A program made the translations under genes and the position numbers. Under the pieces are notes generated by a model. That model was not told the origin of the DNA and did not search any database. It saw nothing but the letters and a program-made list of their open reading frames with translations. This document shows positions 11,500 through 21,529 of a DNA stretch of 64,000 nucleotides, piece by piece (the stretch's first letter is position 1; every line of letters begins with the position of its first letter). This stretch comes from Poecilobothrus nobilitatus. Its lineage: Eukaryota; Arthropoda; Insecta; Diptera; Dolichopodidae. The stretch spans positions 92,104,670 through 92,168,669 of the forward strand of contig OX352773.1 of assembly GCA_947095535.1 (NCBI GenBank), read 5' to 3'.

Positions 11500-11940
11500 T
11501 GTAATAGGCATGCAGCTAAACCCAATAATATTATGGGAGAGTATATTTTTGATATAGGTAAGAATGCTACTAAATTTTTACGTTTTCTTTCACGTTTTAA
11601 ATGTTTTTTTTTTTCGAAGAGATCTATCCGATATCTATTATGCATATATTCGATCTAAGGTAAAGTACAAGTCACACATATGGGCTGGCATCCCCTAAAC
11701 TTCATTAAGTTAGCTTGAGAAAATCCAAAATCGCCCTTACGTCTAATTGGTTACCCCACAGTCCTGGTAACCCTCACTGCTCTTAACGTACGCGTACGTC
11801 GAAATATTGGAGCCCATTTTACAATTTATATCTTTTCAAAAAAAACCTATACAGATTTGTCTCTAATTTACCTTCCAATTCTCCCCTTACATCCTATTTC
11901 CCTCTAAGTCCTTTCCTTTTTATTTAAACGTACAATAATG
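11500..11940 (+). pseudogene. Non-LTR reverse transcriptase C-terminal remnant
   Basis: Read across frame changes, this gives YIFDIGKNATKFLRFLSRFK (about 11541-11600), then DLSDIYYAYIRSKVKYKSHI and WAGIP (about 11618-11692), and LEKIQNR (about 11715-11735). These match the Jockey-group 'IAK.A.K.LGFL.R...FF...DL..IY.A.IR..MEY.SHIWAG' region and the following 'LDK.Q.RA.RLI' block. It has in-frame stops and no palm domain. It abuts the right end of the foldback-like element, with only a few bases between them. Confidence 0.75.
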
Positions 11941-12930
11941 TATAAAAAATACAAATGGTCCTCAAGAGATATTTGAAATTATAAATTATTTTTCAGTAAA
12001 TTTGCTTTAAAAAACTTTCAAGTGACCTTGGTAAAGTCATTTATACTTACAACATTTTTTTAAAACTAAATTACAAACGTAATTTTAAATATTTGCAATT
12101 TTTTATCGATGGTTGTCTTCAGAACCATGAAATCCCTCTTTGGAAAATCCACTTTTAAAACTCTGAATAAATTATATTAAATTATAAATATATATATATC
12201 TGTTTATGACCTATCATTCTAATATTCTTTTTTAGTCAAAGTTTTAAAGTAGGTATAAGTATAAACTATAAACTATTAAATTTTCTAGTAGTTGTATAAA
12301 TTGTTTCTAACCAACAAACATTGAAAAGATTTTGATATGCTTATCATACAACACTTAAATGGCTACACATATATTTAGGTTATTTTTTCCATTATCGTAT
12401 AAAAATTAAACTTGAAATAAAAACCAATTATTTTGATAATTTTCTTTTAGTTTTAGGACTTTCAAAACATTTTTCGAATTGAGTTAATTTTTTTTTTTTT
12501 TGGTACCAGAACCGCAAAACAAAAAAGAAAAAGAAAACGTATATATATGTATTCTATTTATCCAATTTAAAAGTAGTTGACTTCTCTTATGTTTTTATGA
12601 TGTTAATTTTATTATTGTTTTTAAACAATACTCACATTTATCCTTAAAAAAAAAGGATAACAGTGATTAAAACAAAATAACAAAGGATTTTCAAAAATAT
12701 TCGAGGGCCATAGAATTTGGTATTGAAACAATAAATTCTTAATTTGAAAAATATAACAAAAATGGTTGAACATAAAAAGTTGTAAATTAAAATTATCTAT
12801 TTGAAACAAAATTTTTACAAAAGCAAAAATAAATTCTAACAAAAAAAATCAGGGCTAATTTTTAATAATTTACGAATGCATAACAATAATTTGACTATGC
12901 GATAAAAGTGTAATGAAAGAAGTGGTGTTA
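11940..12930. other. A/T-rich DNA, nothing recognised
   Basis: Low-complexity sequence. The minus-strand frame at 12842-12621 is rich in F, I and N and has no recognisable domain. Confidence 0.4.
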
Positions 12931-13595
12931 TAAATATGTTTGTACACTTTTTACGGTACCCGTACGAACGTAGTTCTCATGGTATAATAAATTTACCATT
13001 ATGTTTGTAACACCTTAAAGGAAACAAAATTGATATGGAAAAGGATAATATTCTTGTTCAGGATGGAATTCTGAGTCGATTAAGCCATTTACATTCGCCA
13101 GTCTGCACTATAATTTAAACGGCGGGTTCAATTAGTTTCCATACAATTTGTTTCTTTATATAAAAATAACTCAGTGTCTATATTAAAATCAAGTCAATTA
13201 TGTATATTAACTTAGTGTCATCTGAAATTTTGTAAAAAGAAATCAAATTTTATGCCAACAACTTCTGAAAAAATTTGATTATCCCAACAGGTTCGAGTAC
13301 TTACCATACAACTTCCGTTTTCTTATTTGAAAATAACTCCAGTGTCTATAGAAACTATATATCAGAAATTTTATAATAAAAAGTTATTCCAAAAACTTCT
13401 GCAAAATTTAGTTAGCTTCGATTACCTGTCACATAACTTCAAAATTTACTTAAAAATATGGTGGTACTTTATTAAGTCAGATATCTCAAATTTTGTAAAA
13501 CATAATTAAATTTTATGGTAACAATATATGACTTCTGTTTGAACTGATATCCCAGAGTTGGCATAGTCAACTATACACTCTTCCTTGATTTTTAT
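12930..13595 (-). repeat. Family X, minus-oriented copy
   Basis: In reverse complement this shows the family X order. The terminal hairpin and 'AAGGTGTTACAAACATAATG' lie near 12955-13020 and 'TTAATCGACTCAGAATTCCA' near 13070. Units with 'GTATGGTAAGTACTCGAACC' (about 13290-13315) and 'GACACTGAG' blocks follow. It is more degraded than 8024-9320. At 13550-13590 it shares 'TATCCCAGAGTTG' and 'CACTCTTCCT' with 50868-50912. The frame at 13327-13509 is repeat sequence. Confidence 0.6.
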
Positions 13596-13606
13596 TATAA
13601 TCTATA

Positions 13607-13682
13607 TGACCCAATCGGTATTGAACCCGAAGTCTTTAACATGAAAAGCCGGTATCTTCACCTATTACACACTATTAGCTGG
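13607..13682 (-). mobile_element. SINE-E tRNA-like head, copy 1 (truncated)
   Basis: In reverse complement this is a tRNA-like sequence with a degenerate A box (AATAGTGTGTAATAGG), 'ACCGGCTTTTCATG', a B-box-like GGGTTCAATACC and 'GGGTCATATAG'. It aligns along its length with heads at 17182, 45361, 50230 and 56107. The 3' body seen in the long copies is missing, and the tail runs directly into family X terminal sequence at 13590. Confidence 0.6.
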
Positions 13683-13689
13683 GTGAAAT

Positions 13690-15420
13690 CATATATGGTA
13701 TGTAGAAAATATTTTTGATGACCAGCAAATTCAGATATTGATGACCAGCAAATAGTTAACATTTTGCCACACATATATTCAATATACATTTACTTAACCT
13801 TAAAAATTAAATGTTGATGTTGTCAATTTTCAAAAAAATTTAGTTATTTTTTTAAATTTCAAATCAAACAAATTTCAAATTCTAGATCGAATGTTTTATG
13901 TAATTTATTTGAAATATAGAAGGAAATATCACTAAAAAAGTATCTAATCTCATTCACAAAAAAGCCTTTTAAAAAACTATTATTATATACTTTTAATTAA
14001 ATTTTTAGTTGCACATCGCAAACACACACCACTATAAAACTAGTACATATTATCATTAGAAAAACTTTTCAACTAAACTAATATGTAATAGGATACAAAC
14101 CCAAAAATTCTCAAATAATAGTATAGTAAAAAAGAAATTCTATAATTTTTGAAATAACTAAAGAAGAATAAAAATTTTAAAATCCTTTATTTTTAATCAT
14201 TTGTATCCAAATACATACTCTAAAATCACAGAAAAATCAAATCATGGACATAAAAATATTTTGCTAAAAACAAAAGAAGGAGTAAAATTATTCTGCCTTT
14301 AATTACTCACATTGTTTGCTATACAGCATCATAATAAAAGAAAAAAAAAGAAAAAAAAAGATAATTTTGAAACTCAAAAAATTAAAATTCATGGGCAAAT
14401 TGAATATTTTTTTTTTTGTTTTATTTTTGCTAGAAATACTTACTAACAAATTTTAGACGTAACCTTTTTTTTCTTTTTAGTCATTATTTTATACATAACA
14501 AATTCATTTACAATTACAATTTGGTCTAAAAATTTAAATATTTTTTTTTTCTTTTCTTAAAAAGGATACACTTAGCCACATCACATATTTCAATAAAAGT
14601 CAACAAATACAATGAAAAAAAAACATTAAAAATTATATTTATTTGTTTAGTTTTGCCTTTTTTTATTATATGGACTCTCACTCTCCTTTTACTTTTGTTT
14701 TTAATACGTGTTATTCATTTTGTTTTTTTAAAGAAAACCACAATATGGTCTAGAAAGGATTCATATTTCATTCTCTTATTTTGTTAGTTATATACATACA
14801 CACATACACACATATTAGTAAAACCAACACACAATATCATTTACTATGAATATCATTTTTAATTTAAATGAATATAATTATGTATGTATGTATGTATGAG
14901 TGAACAAACCAATTTTTTTCTTTTCTGTTTACTCTTAGTTTAAATTAAAATGCAGAGGGCATTGTTTGTATTAAAGAGTTTTCTAATAAAAAAAGTTGTT
15001 TAATATTTCTTAATTGTAAAGTGTAAGGTCAATGTATTTTTTCTTACACCAGATCTTCTTCCAGATAACCCAAAATTAGAAAAAGGATTCTCAGAGGACA
15101 GAGAAATATCTTATTCAAATAGTAATTGCTGCTTCATATGAAGAGTTCAAAAAAATATAATTATCCATATTGCGACATCTTATGATCTGTATTTTAAATT
15201 ATTTCAAAAATCGTCAATAATGCAAATCTATAATTTTAGTATTACTCAGCTGTTAACACCTATATACCTTTTCGTTAATATAGAAGGTTAAATCAGATCA
15301 TATTTGTAATTGAATGTTTTATTGTTGTGGAGGAAAAACAAGTCAGACTGTAAGACGATATGTAAAATTAAATGTTTTTAAAATTGTACCTATATGACAA
15401 GGGTTTAATTATTATGTTTT
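13690..15420. other. A/T-rich DNA with simple repeats
   Basis: Mostly homopolymer-rich A/T DNA. It contains a 16-bp direct repeat (TTGATGACCAGCAAAT at 13715 and 13738) and a (TATG)n tract at 14881-14898. No gene or element is recognised. Confidence 0.45.
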
Positions 15421-16070
15421 ACTTTTAATAAATTTTCGTAGGTGCCCAAATTACAGGAGCCTAAAAATAGCAAATTTTCAATTTTTTATCCCAAATAGCT
15501 CTTAAACAAGGGAAAGTACATATTTTTTTCTCAGAAAAATCTTCTTCCTTTTAAATTTTAAGGTTTTGAATAAAAGTATTTCGGAGAGAAAAAAATTTTA
15601 TTTTCACATAACGGTAAAATTAATTAATAAATTCTAAAAACTATATAAGCAAGTTTGATTGATGAGCTCCAGTAGTTGCCATTCAATTTCTTTTCGTATA
15701 TTTAGCATAACTCAGTATTTATTCAAGCTAGAAAGCTGATTTTGTCAAAAGTTAAGTTTTATTGCAAAATTTGGTTAGTCTAACGCAACAGATTAGGGTA
15801 GCTGCTAAAATTACATCCTTATATAATGGTGCTTAAAAAAGCTATTATTGTGGAATTTTAAGAAAAATGATCAAGTTTTATGGCAAAAAGTCCTATAAAA
15901 TTTGATTGGTTTAGTGCAACTGAGTTGATTATCTGCCATACAACTGCGAAATTTACATATTTTCTCACTTTTCACATATGACTTATCCATGTGAAAATTC
16001 CATTGCTCCTTCTTGTGCGATGTAAAGTAGGCGGACAAACGGATAGACAAATCAAAACTTATAAGCCAAT
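15420..16070 (-). repeat. Family Y fragment followed by family X fragment, both minus-oriented
   Basis: From 15436 to 15620 the blocks 'GTAGGTGCCCAAATTACAGG', 'AATAGCTCTTAAACAAGGG' and 'TTCACATAACGGTAAAA' are reverse-complement family Y. From about 15650 to 16070 'GTTGCCATTCAATTTC', 'CTGCCATACAACTGC' and 'GCGGACAAACGGATAGAC' are reverse-complement family X. The open frame at 16077-15871 (-) lies inside the X fragment. Confidence 0.55.
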
Positions 16071-16619
16071 TTTTCAAAATAAAAATTCGAAAAATATGCT
16101 AAAAATTACAGAATGAAATTAATTTTTTTATTTTTATTTAACAGTTTTACTTTGTATATGTGTGTATTTTAGTGTTACAGTTTATATTATCATGTATGTG
16201 GTTGAAAAATATTTAACTTTTGATTGGCAGGAAAAAAAAACTTGATTTTACCGAAACAGTAAAAAATAAATTAGTAAAAATTCAAAAAATTTTTTTTTAT
16301 CATTATTAGGGTTCAAAATTGTAGAAAATATTAAAATAAAATTTAAAAAGAAAAATGGTAAATTTCGGATTCGAGTTTTGAAAAAAAAAACCTGGGTTTT
16401 TAAATTAGTTCTTGCGGTTTTATCTTCAATATTATTATTTTTCTTTCATTAAAAAAAGAACTAACGCAACTTTAAATTGCTTTAGTAACTTACATGTGTT
16501 TATACTTATAATGTGGAAAACATTATAAGGAAAGAACATTTCAAGCTAATTTAGAACTTTTAATAAAAATATTATTAAAGGCAGGCGTTTTCCTATAGGT
16601 ATAAAAAGTTTTTTGTATT

Positions 16620-17060
16620 ATGGGTGGTGAGCACTGTATACTGTTTTACCATAATTTTCAAAAAATCTGAAAAAATTTTCTTATTAATTTAATTTTCAAT
16701 CTGTCCCCTCGTATGTCTGTTAACAAAACTTTTACACCTTTTACAGCAGTTATAGAATAATTTTTTTATGTAGTTAGTAACACTCGCAAAGGTACAACAA
16801 CAAAAACCCCATTAAATTTAGAAAAAAAATCAAATATTCTGCTGTTCTACTGTTTTTACTGAAATTTTTTAATAGAATTTCAGTAAAAGTTTTTTTTAAT
16901 AGAATTTCAGTAAAAACAGTAGGAATATTTGGCAGGAATTTTCTTAAAACTAAACGTTTAAAATCAGAACTCGATTTTTTTTTAGAATGATTTAGAAATT
17001 TCAATTTATACTCCCCTTTTGAGAGTTATAGGAAGCCCAAATTTCAAAATATCACCTTTA
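16620..17060 (+). repeat. Diverged family Y copy with internal 27-bp duplication
   Basis: 'TCTGTCCCCTCGTATGTCTG' then 'TTAACAAAACTTTTACACC' (16698-16741) is the family Y core. At 16864-16916 a unit containing 'TTAATAGAATTTCAGTAAAA' is present twice, and 16848-16862 forms an inverted match to it. The minus frame 17004-16774 translates this duplication (repeated 'TEILLK') and is not a gene. Confidence 0.5.
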
Positions 17061-17181
17061 ATTTAAGCTAATTTGCCAAAGTTAAGGTTCAGTTACGATT
17101 AAAGCTCAAACATTATACTTTTACATGTGTTACAACATTTTGTTAATAATATAAGCTTTGTTTAAAATTCAAAAAAACATC

Positions 17182-17253
17182 TGACCAATGGTGCAGTGCT
17201 TAAATCACGGGTCTTTCAGGCAAAAAATCTCGAGGTCAAACCGCGGTCAGGCC
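17182..17253 (+). mobile_element. SINE-E tRNA-like head, copy 2, interrupted by the MULE-like element
   Basis: The head carries A box 'CCAATGGTGCAGTGCTTAAA', 'GGGTCTTTCAGG', a mutated B box 'GAGGTCAAACC' and the acceptor-like end 'CGGTCAGGCC'. The A/T tail starts at 17254 and is cut at 17272 by the inverted-repeat element. A/T tail-like sequence resumes after 18326, so this SINE copy is older than the transposon inside it. Confidence 0.65.
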
Positions 17254-17263
17254 AAAAATAATA

Positions 17264-17272
17264 TATAAAGTA
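17264..17272. repeat. Left 9-bp target site duplication
   Basis: TATAAAGTA here and TATAAAATA at 18318-18326 flank the inverted-repeat element and differ at one position. Nine bases is the usual duplication length for Mutator-like elements. Confidence 0.65.
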
Positions 17273-17374
17273 GGCTCTGCGAACTAACACCAGAACTGAA
17301 AATTAACTAACGCCAGACGAATTTTAGCTAATTTTTCTGGCGTTAGTTCATAAGTTAACTTATGGTAAAAAAAC

Positions 17375-17470
17375 GAACTAACGCCAGAATGCAATGAACT
17401 AACGCCAGAATACAATGAACTAACGCCAGAACGTAATGAACTAACGCCAGAATGTAATGAATTAATGTCC
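17375..17470. repeat. Subterminal 21-bp tandem repeats of the MULE-like element
   Basis: Four to five head-to-tail copies of GAACTAACGCCAGAATGCAA with small changes. The open frame at 17484-17284 (-) is the translation of this array (repeated 'SLxSGVS') and is not a gene. Arrays of this kind near transposon ends often act as transposase-binding sites; here that is inference. Confidence 0.75.
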
Positions 17471-17689
17471 AAAAATGTAAACATTTGTTAAAATTTTGAA
17501 ATTTTTTGAATTTATATTTATTTCAAGGCTATACGAAAAATCAAAAAATAAATATTTCGCACAGCCTTTCGCATTATTTAAAAACAATAATTTTATCGTC
17601 AACATTTTGTCGACAATGAGGGCGTAATAATGTTTACTCTTCAGTTAATCTAGCTTCCAATTCATTTTGATTTTTATTGTTAAGCCTCC

Positions 17690-17910
17690 GTTATCAATAA
17701 TCTGTTGAAATTCTTTGCTCTTAGAAACTCTTCTTGTTGAATTAGCTTTATAAATTTTATGAAACTTCCCCTTTTCGAAATTATGCGGCCTATAACCTCA
17801 TTATATGCCTCCAAGCTAGACGTTGTTCTATTAGTCATAATTGATTATGGTTCCAATTTAAGAATATTATTATCAATATACTCAAATAAGTGCTTATAGC
17901 ATTCTGCAGT
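17690..17910 (-). pseudogene. MULE-type transposase C-terminal remnant
   Basis: One minus-strand frame reads TNRTTSSLEAYNEVIGRIIS near 17780-17845 and then FIKFIKLIQQEEFLRAKNF. This resembles the conserved 'R.NN.LE.YN..L......(H)...F' and following 'L..EEF' blocks near the C-terminus of Mutator-like and FLYWCH-associated transposases. It ends near 17695. The catalytic core is absent. I rate the family call moderate because it rests on one remembered block, supported by the 9-bp target duplication. Confidence 0.5.
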
Positions 17911-18326
17911 TTTGTTAGATATTAAAACAAAAAACAGCGGAAATATCTATGAAAATAAAATTAACGTTTAATTTAAAATGAAAATAAAATTAACGATTTC
18001 CAGAAATTTCAGGATTAAGCATAGAATAAATTTTATAAGAAATAATATCGAGGAGGCCGGCCAGCTACTACACCGCCCACCTCTCCTTCCCACAGAGTTT
18101 ATAAAATTATTAACTTAATTTTATCAAATTTCTGGAAAAAGCAGATATTTTGTGACCAACAACAGCGGCTATGCAGTAAAACCCGAGATTTTGTACCGCT
18201 CCAAAGGAACTAACGCCAGAATGCAATGAATTAACACCAGAATGCAATGAACTAATGCCAGAAAATAATTTTTCTGGCCTTAGTTTATTTTCAGTTCTGG
18301 CGTTAGTTCACAGAGCCTATAAAATA

Positions 18327-19680
18327 TAATAAAATAATTTAAACAAAATATTAAATGTAATTAGAATTGAATACTTGTACCAAGATGGCCCACATGCTAA
18401 AGGCAAAAGGGTCCTAAAAATATCGGAATATAATATAAAAAAAAAAAATGGTGTCTTAGTTTTCAAAAATCTTTTTACAAAAAAAAATTCTAAAAAAAAT
18501 TATAAATTTTGCTAAAGTACTTTAATTTTTATAATTAGCAAGAAAAAAATTCCTAAAATATTTTCTTCAAAAAATTCTAATAATTTTAATTGTTTTTTAA
18601 ATTGTTTATTAAATCATAATTGAAATAAATATTTATTGGAATATTTTAGCATTCATTATACTATTTTAGTATATTTAACAATTTTAAATAATAATTCAGA
18701 TTAAATTCTATGATAATAAAAAATTTATATAATATTGAAATTCAGTTAAACATGGGTGGTTTACGGATTCCTATAAATCACTTCATAAATTTAATTGCAA
18801 ATATCAAAGTAAACCAAATAAAGTATCCATTCATTTACAAAAATTAATTTTAAAAACTATAATTTTTTTTTTAAGCTGTTTATTACAAAATGTTGACATC
18901 CAATTTATTATAGCTATTTCCTTAGTAATAAAAACAAAAAAAAAACTATTTATATTCAATTTTATATTAACAATTTAGATAATAAAAATATTTTTAGGAA
19001 AATTAAAAGTATGAAAAAATTAAAAAAAAAATTTAACGCAAAATAAAAATTTGTTATATTTTAAGGTAATCATAAATTTTATTAACTAATAGTGCAGTAC
19101 TTGTATGCAAATTATATTCAATGTGTAAGTTAAATGTATTAACTATAGGCTACCCGCACGAAGATCTACGTATGTTTTAAACCCCTAAAATTTAGTAGAA
19201 ATCAGTTCGTCCCTTTTCAATTATATTCAACTCCTTATTAGGTATAGATCTGAACTTTCCCCAGACAACTTCCAAAAAATGTCTTCAATCCATAAACCTT
19301 TATATTAAAAATAAATAAAAAGTTCTGTGAGTTGAAAAAATTAACTTAAAAATGTTGATTTTATAATGACATATTGATAACCCATTCATAATTCTGCATG
19401 ATAATTATAAAGGATATGCAGTAAAAAGGAAATTGTTTACGTAAGGTTCAATTCTATATAGCTAATGAGAAGTTCATTAGAACGGAACAAGAATGAAATA
19501 CTTATAATAAACTTTTGATGTTTAAAACTTTTAACTTAAGTTCTTTTTTTCCAAATAAAAGAACAAAATGATTCAATTTTATGGATCAAAAAAAAGTCCT
19601 TCTTTTTTAATTTCGAGAGATTAATTAAATCCCCTTAAAATTGAATCATATTTTTAAACACTTAATGTATCTGCTTAATT
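18327..19680. other. Resumed SINE tail, then A/T-rich DNA
   Basis: The first ~100 bases continue the interrupted SINE-E tail, with a GC-richer end near 18380-18415. Beyond that I see homopolymer-rich DNA and no gene or element. Confidence 0.4.
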
Positions 19681-19689
19681 TGACATCGA

Positions 19690-20270
19690 AATAAATTTAT
19701 AGTAAATTTCGGACAGCCACTAAACCATGTTGCGCCAAACCGACCAAATCTTACGGAAGTTGTTACCGTAAAACTTGATCAATTTTTATTATTTAGTACA
19801 AAGATATGAGTACATAAATATTGCAGTTACCGGAATCTGTTGCACAAATTTTGCAGACATTATTGGCATAAAACTTAATATCTCTCCACAAAACTTCATA
19901 TTGCCTTAGCAAATGCGAAAGGATTTCTAACACCGTTTCTTTTTTTTCAGACTAAATTTGTTTCTAACTTTATTCATATCTAATTATAGACTGAGTTATT
20001 CTCATATAAAAAATAAGTTGTATGGCAGCTACTTAAATCCATCCGTCGAAATTGTTCAATTTCAATATCACAATTTCAGAATCCTTTCTTCATTATTTTT
20101 GAGTTTATCATGCAGACAGACGGAAGGACGCACATAGACAAATCAATTTAAAATTCAATTCTTATATAATATCAACTTTTCCATAACTATATTATCTCCT
20201 TTAAGGCGTCACAAACCTATTGGCAAATTGATTATACCCTTAGAACTTATTTCGTAAGAGTATAGAAATA
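19690..20270 (+). repeat. Family X, plus-oriented copy
   Basis: It contains 'GAAGTTGTTACCGTAAAACT', 'AAGTTGTATGGCAGCTACTT' (20012-20031), 'TTTTTGAGTTTATCATGCAG', a GACGGAAGGACG tract (20116-20130) and 'TCCTTTAAGGCGTCACAAAC'. The terminal hairpin region ATTATACCCTTAGAAC lies at about 20239. The order is as at 8024-9320 but with fewer and more diverged units. Confidence 0.6.
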
Positions 20271-20689
20271 AATTTATCAAAAAACTAGACTAGATTCCTA
20301 ATCGTAAGAATGCTATGTTAAATATTTAATGAATCCTATTTAGATCAAAAAATTTTTTAATTTTTATCTAATAATTTATTTTAGAATAAATCTTCTAGAA
20401 ATAAATATTTCTTTTTTTCTAATATTTTAAAGAGAAAAAATCGTTTATAAACTGCATAAACAGTAAATAATAATTAACTAGTAATTACTAGTAATAGTAA
20501 CTAGTAATAAACTAGTAAATCGATTGAAATCAACGAGTAATAAATACAAAAAGCCGATGCAACGGATTTATTAATACCCTACACCTAAAAAATTCAAATT
20601 AAATTAAAAATCCATAAGTTATTTTAGAAAAGTATTTAATATAAACTAAAAGATTAACGCTTTTACAACCCTTGTACAACATTCAAGTT

Positions 20690-21310
20690 TTTGTTTTTAT
20701 TAATTTGGAAGATATGCGTGTTAGGCCTTGGAAGGCGTGCGTCAGCTACCCAAGCCACTACTCCAATTCATCTCAAATTTAGGGACGTAGAGTAAATATT
20801 ACAGGAGACCCTTGAACCAATTTTAAAGGTTGTATCTTTATTGGTTTTAGAGCTATGCTCGTTTGCCTTTTGGCTAGTTCGAAAGCTTCCAAAATCCAAA
20901 CTCATGGTCTAAAATATCAGTTTTGAATTTTAAACGAAAGGAATCATGACACCTTTGTACCAAATGTACTCATACCAAAATACTAATTTCCTCTGGGGCT
21001 CGTTCGGAAACTTCCAAAATTCGAATCCATGGTCCAAATCCTCTCAAATTTCAGGAACATAAAGAAAACATGACAAAAAACCCTTGAATCAAATTTGAAG
21101 ATTCTATCTTTATTGGTTTTAGAGATATGCTGCTTGCTCTTGGGCTGGTTTGAAAACTTCCAAAATCCGATTTTTTGCAAATGCAATTCCCGCCTTTCTT
21201 TCGCAATTAGTAACCTACTAAAAAAAAATTTCATCAAGATAGCTTTAATAGTTTTTGAGTTATAGTGCGAATGAATGGTCAAACGAACGGATATCGTTAA
21301 ATCGGCTCAG
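20690..21310 (+). repeat. Tandem repeat Z, ~265-bp unit, about two copies
   Basis: 'CTTTATTGGTTTTAGAG' followed by 'ATGCT' occurs near 20829-20856 and 21109-21132. 'CTTCCAAAATCC' follows at about 20886 and 21159, and a third match 'CTTCCAAAATTCGAATCC' lies at 21012. 'CTCAAATTT' plus 'CCCTTGAA' also repeat. The array ends with 'TTTTTGAGTTATAGTGCGAA' and 'GGTCAAACGAACGGATAT', the same kind of ending as family X ('GAGTTATCGTGCGGACGGAC'), so X and Z may be related. Frames at 21282-20983 (-) and 21275-21526 (+) overlap it and encode nothing recognised. Confidence 0.6.
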
Positions 21311-21380
21311 AAGATCACACTGGTTATTAAAATATATATGTACATGTTCATATTTTTCTTTCCTTTTGGTGGTTACAAAT

Positions 21381-21412
21381 ACCATACCATAGTTAATAAA
21401 CTATGGTATGGT
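21381..21412. repeat. Perfect 14-bp hairpin
   Basis: ACCATACCATAGTT and AACTATGGTATGGT flank the loop AATA. Every stem position pairs. No tRNA or terminator context is present, and no second copy was noticed. Confidence 0.8.
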
Positions 21413-21529
21413 GTTTGCTACAATTATGATGTAGGGTATGAAAATGCACTTCATCTAGGTGATTGCTTTACTTATACATTTAACATTATATCGGTACCTT
21501 ATGTTCCGGTATTTTCCAAATTTTAGAGA

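Larger units (their letters stand above)
17273..18317. mobile_element. MULE-like DNA transposon with repeat-bearing inverted ends
   Basis: The left end GGCTCTGCGAACTAACACCA and the right end (reverse complement) GGCTCTGTGAACTAACGCCA begin inverted repeats of roughly 45 bp with few mismatches. Inward of the left end a 21-bp unit (GAACTAACGCCAGAATGCAA plus one base) repeats at 17375, 17396, 17417 and 17438. The same unit recurs inside the right end (about 18208-18262). The middle holds a minus-strand transposase remnant (separate entry), and near 18055-18110 an unexplained GC-rich patch. At 1045 bp it is far short of an autonomous element. Confidence 0.75.

Noticed and set aside
17284..17484. 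Minus-strand protein with repeated SLxSGVS units
   Set aside because: The frame is the direct translation of the 21-bp subterminal repeat array of the MULE-like element.
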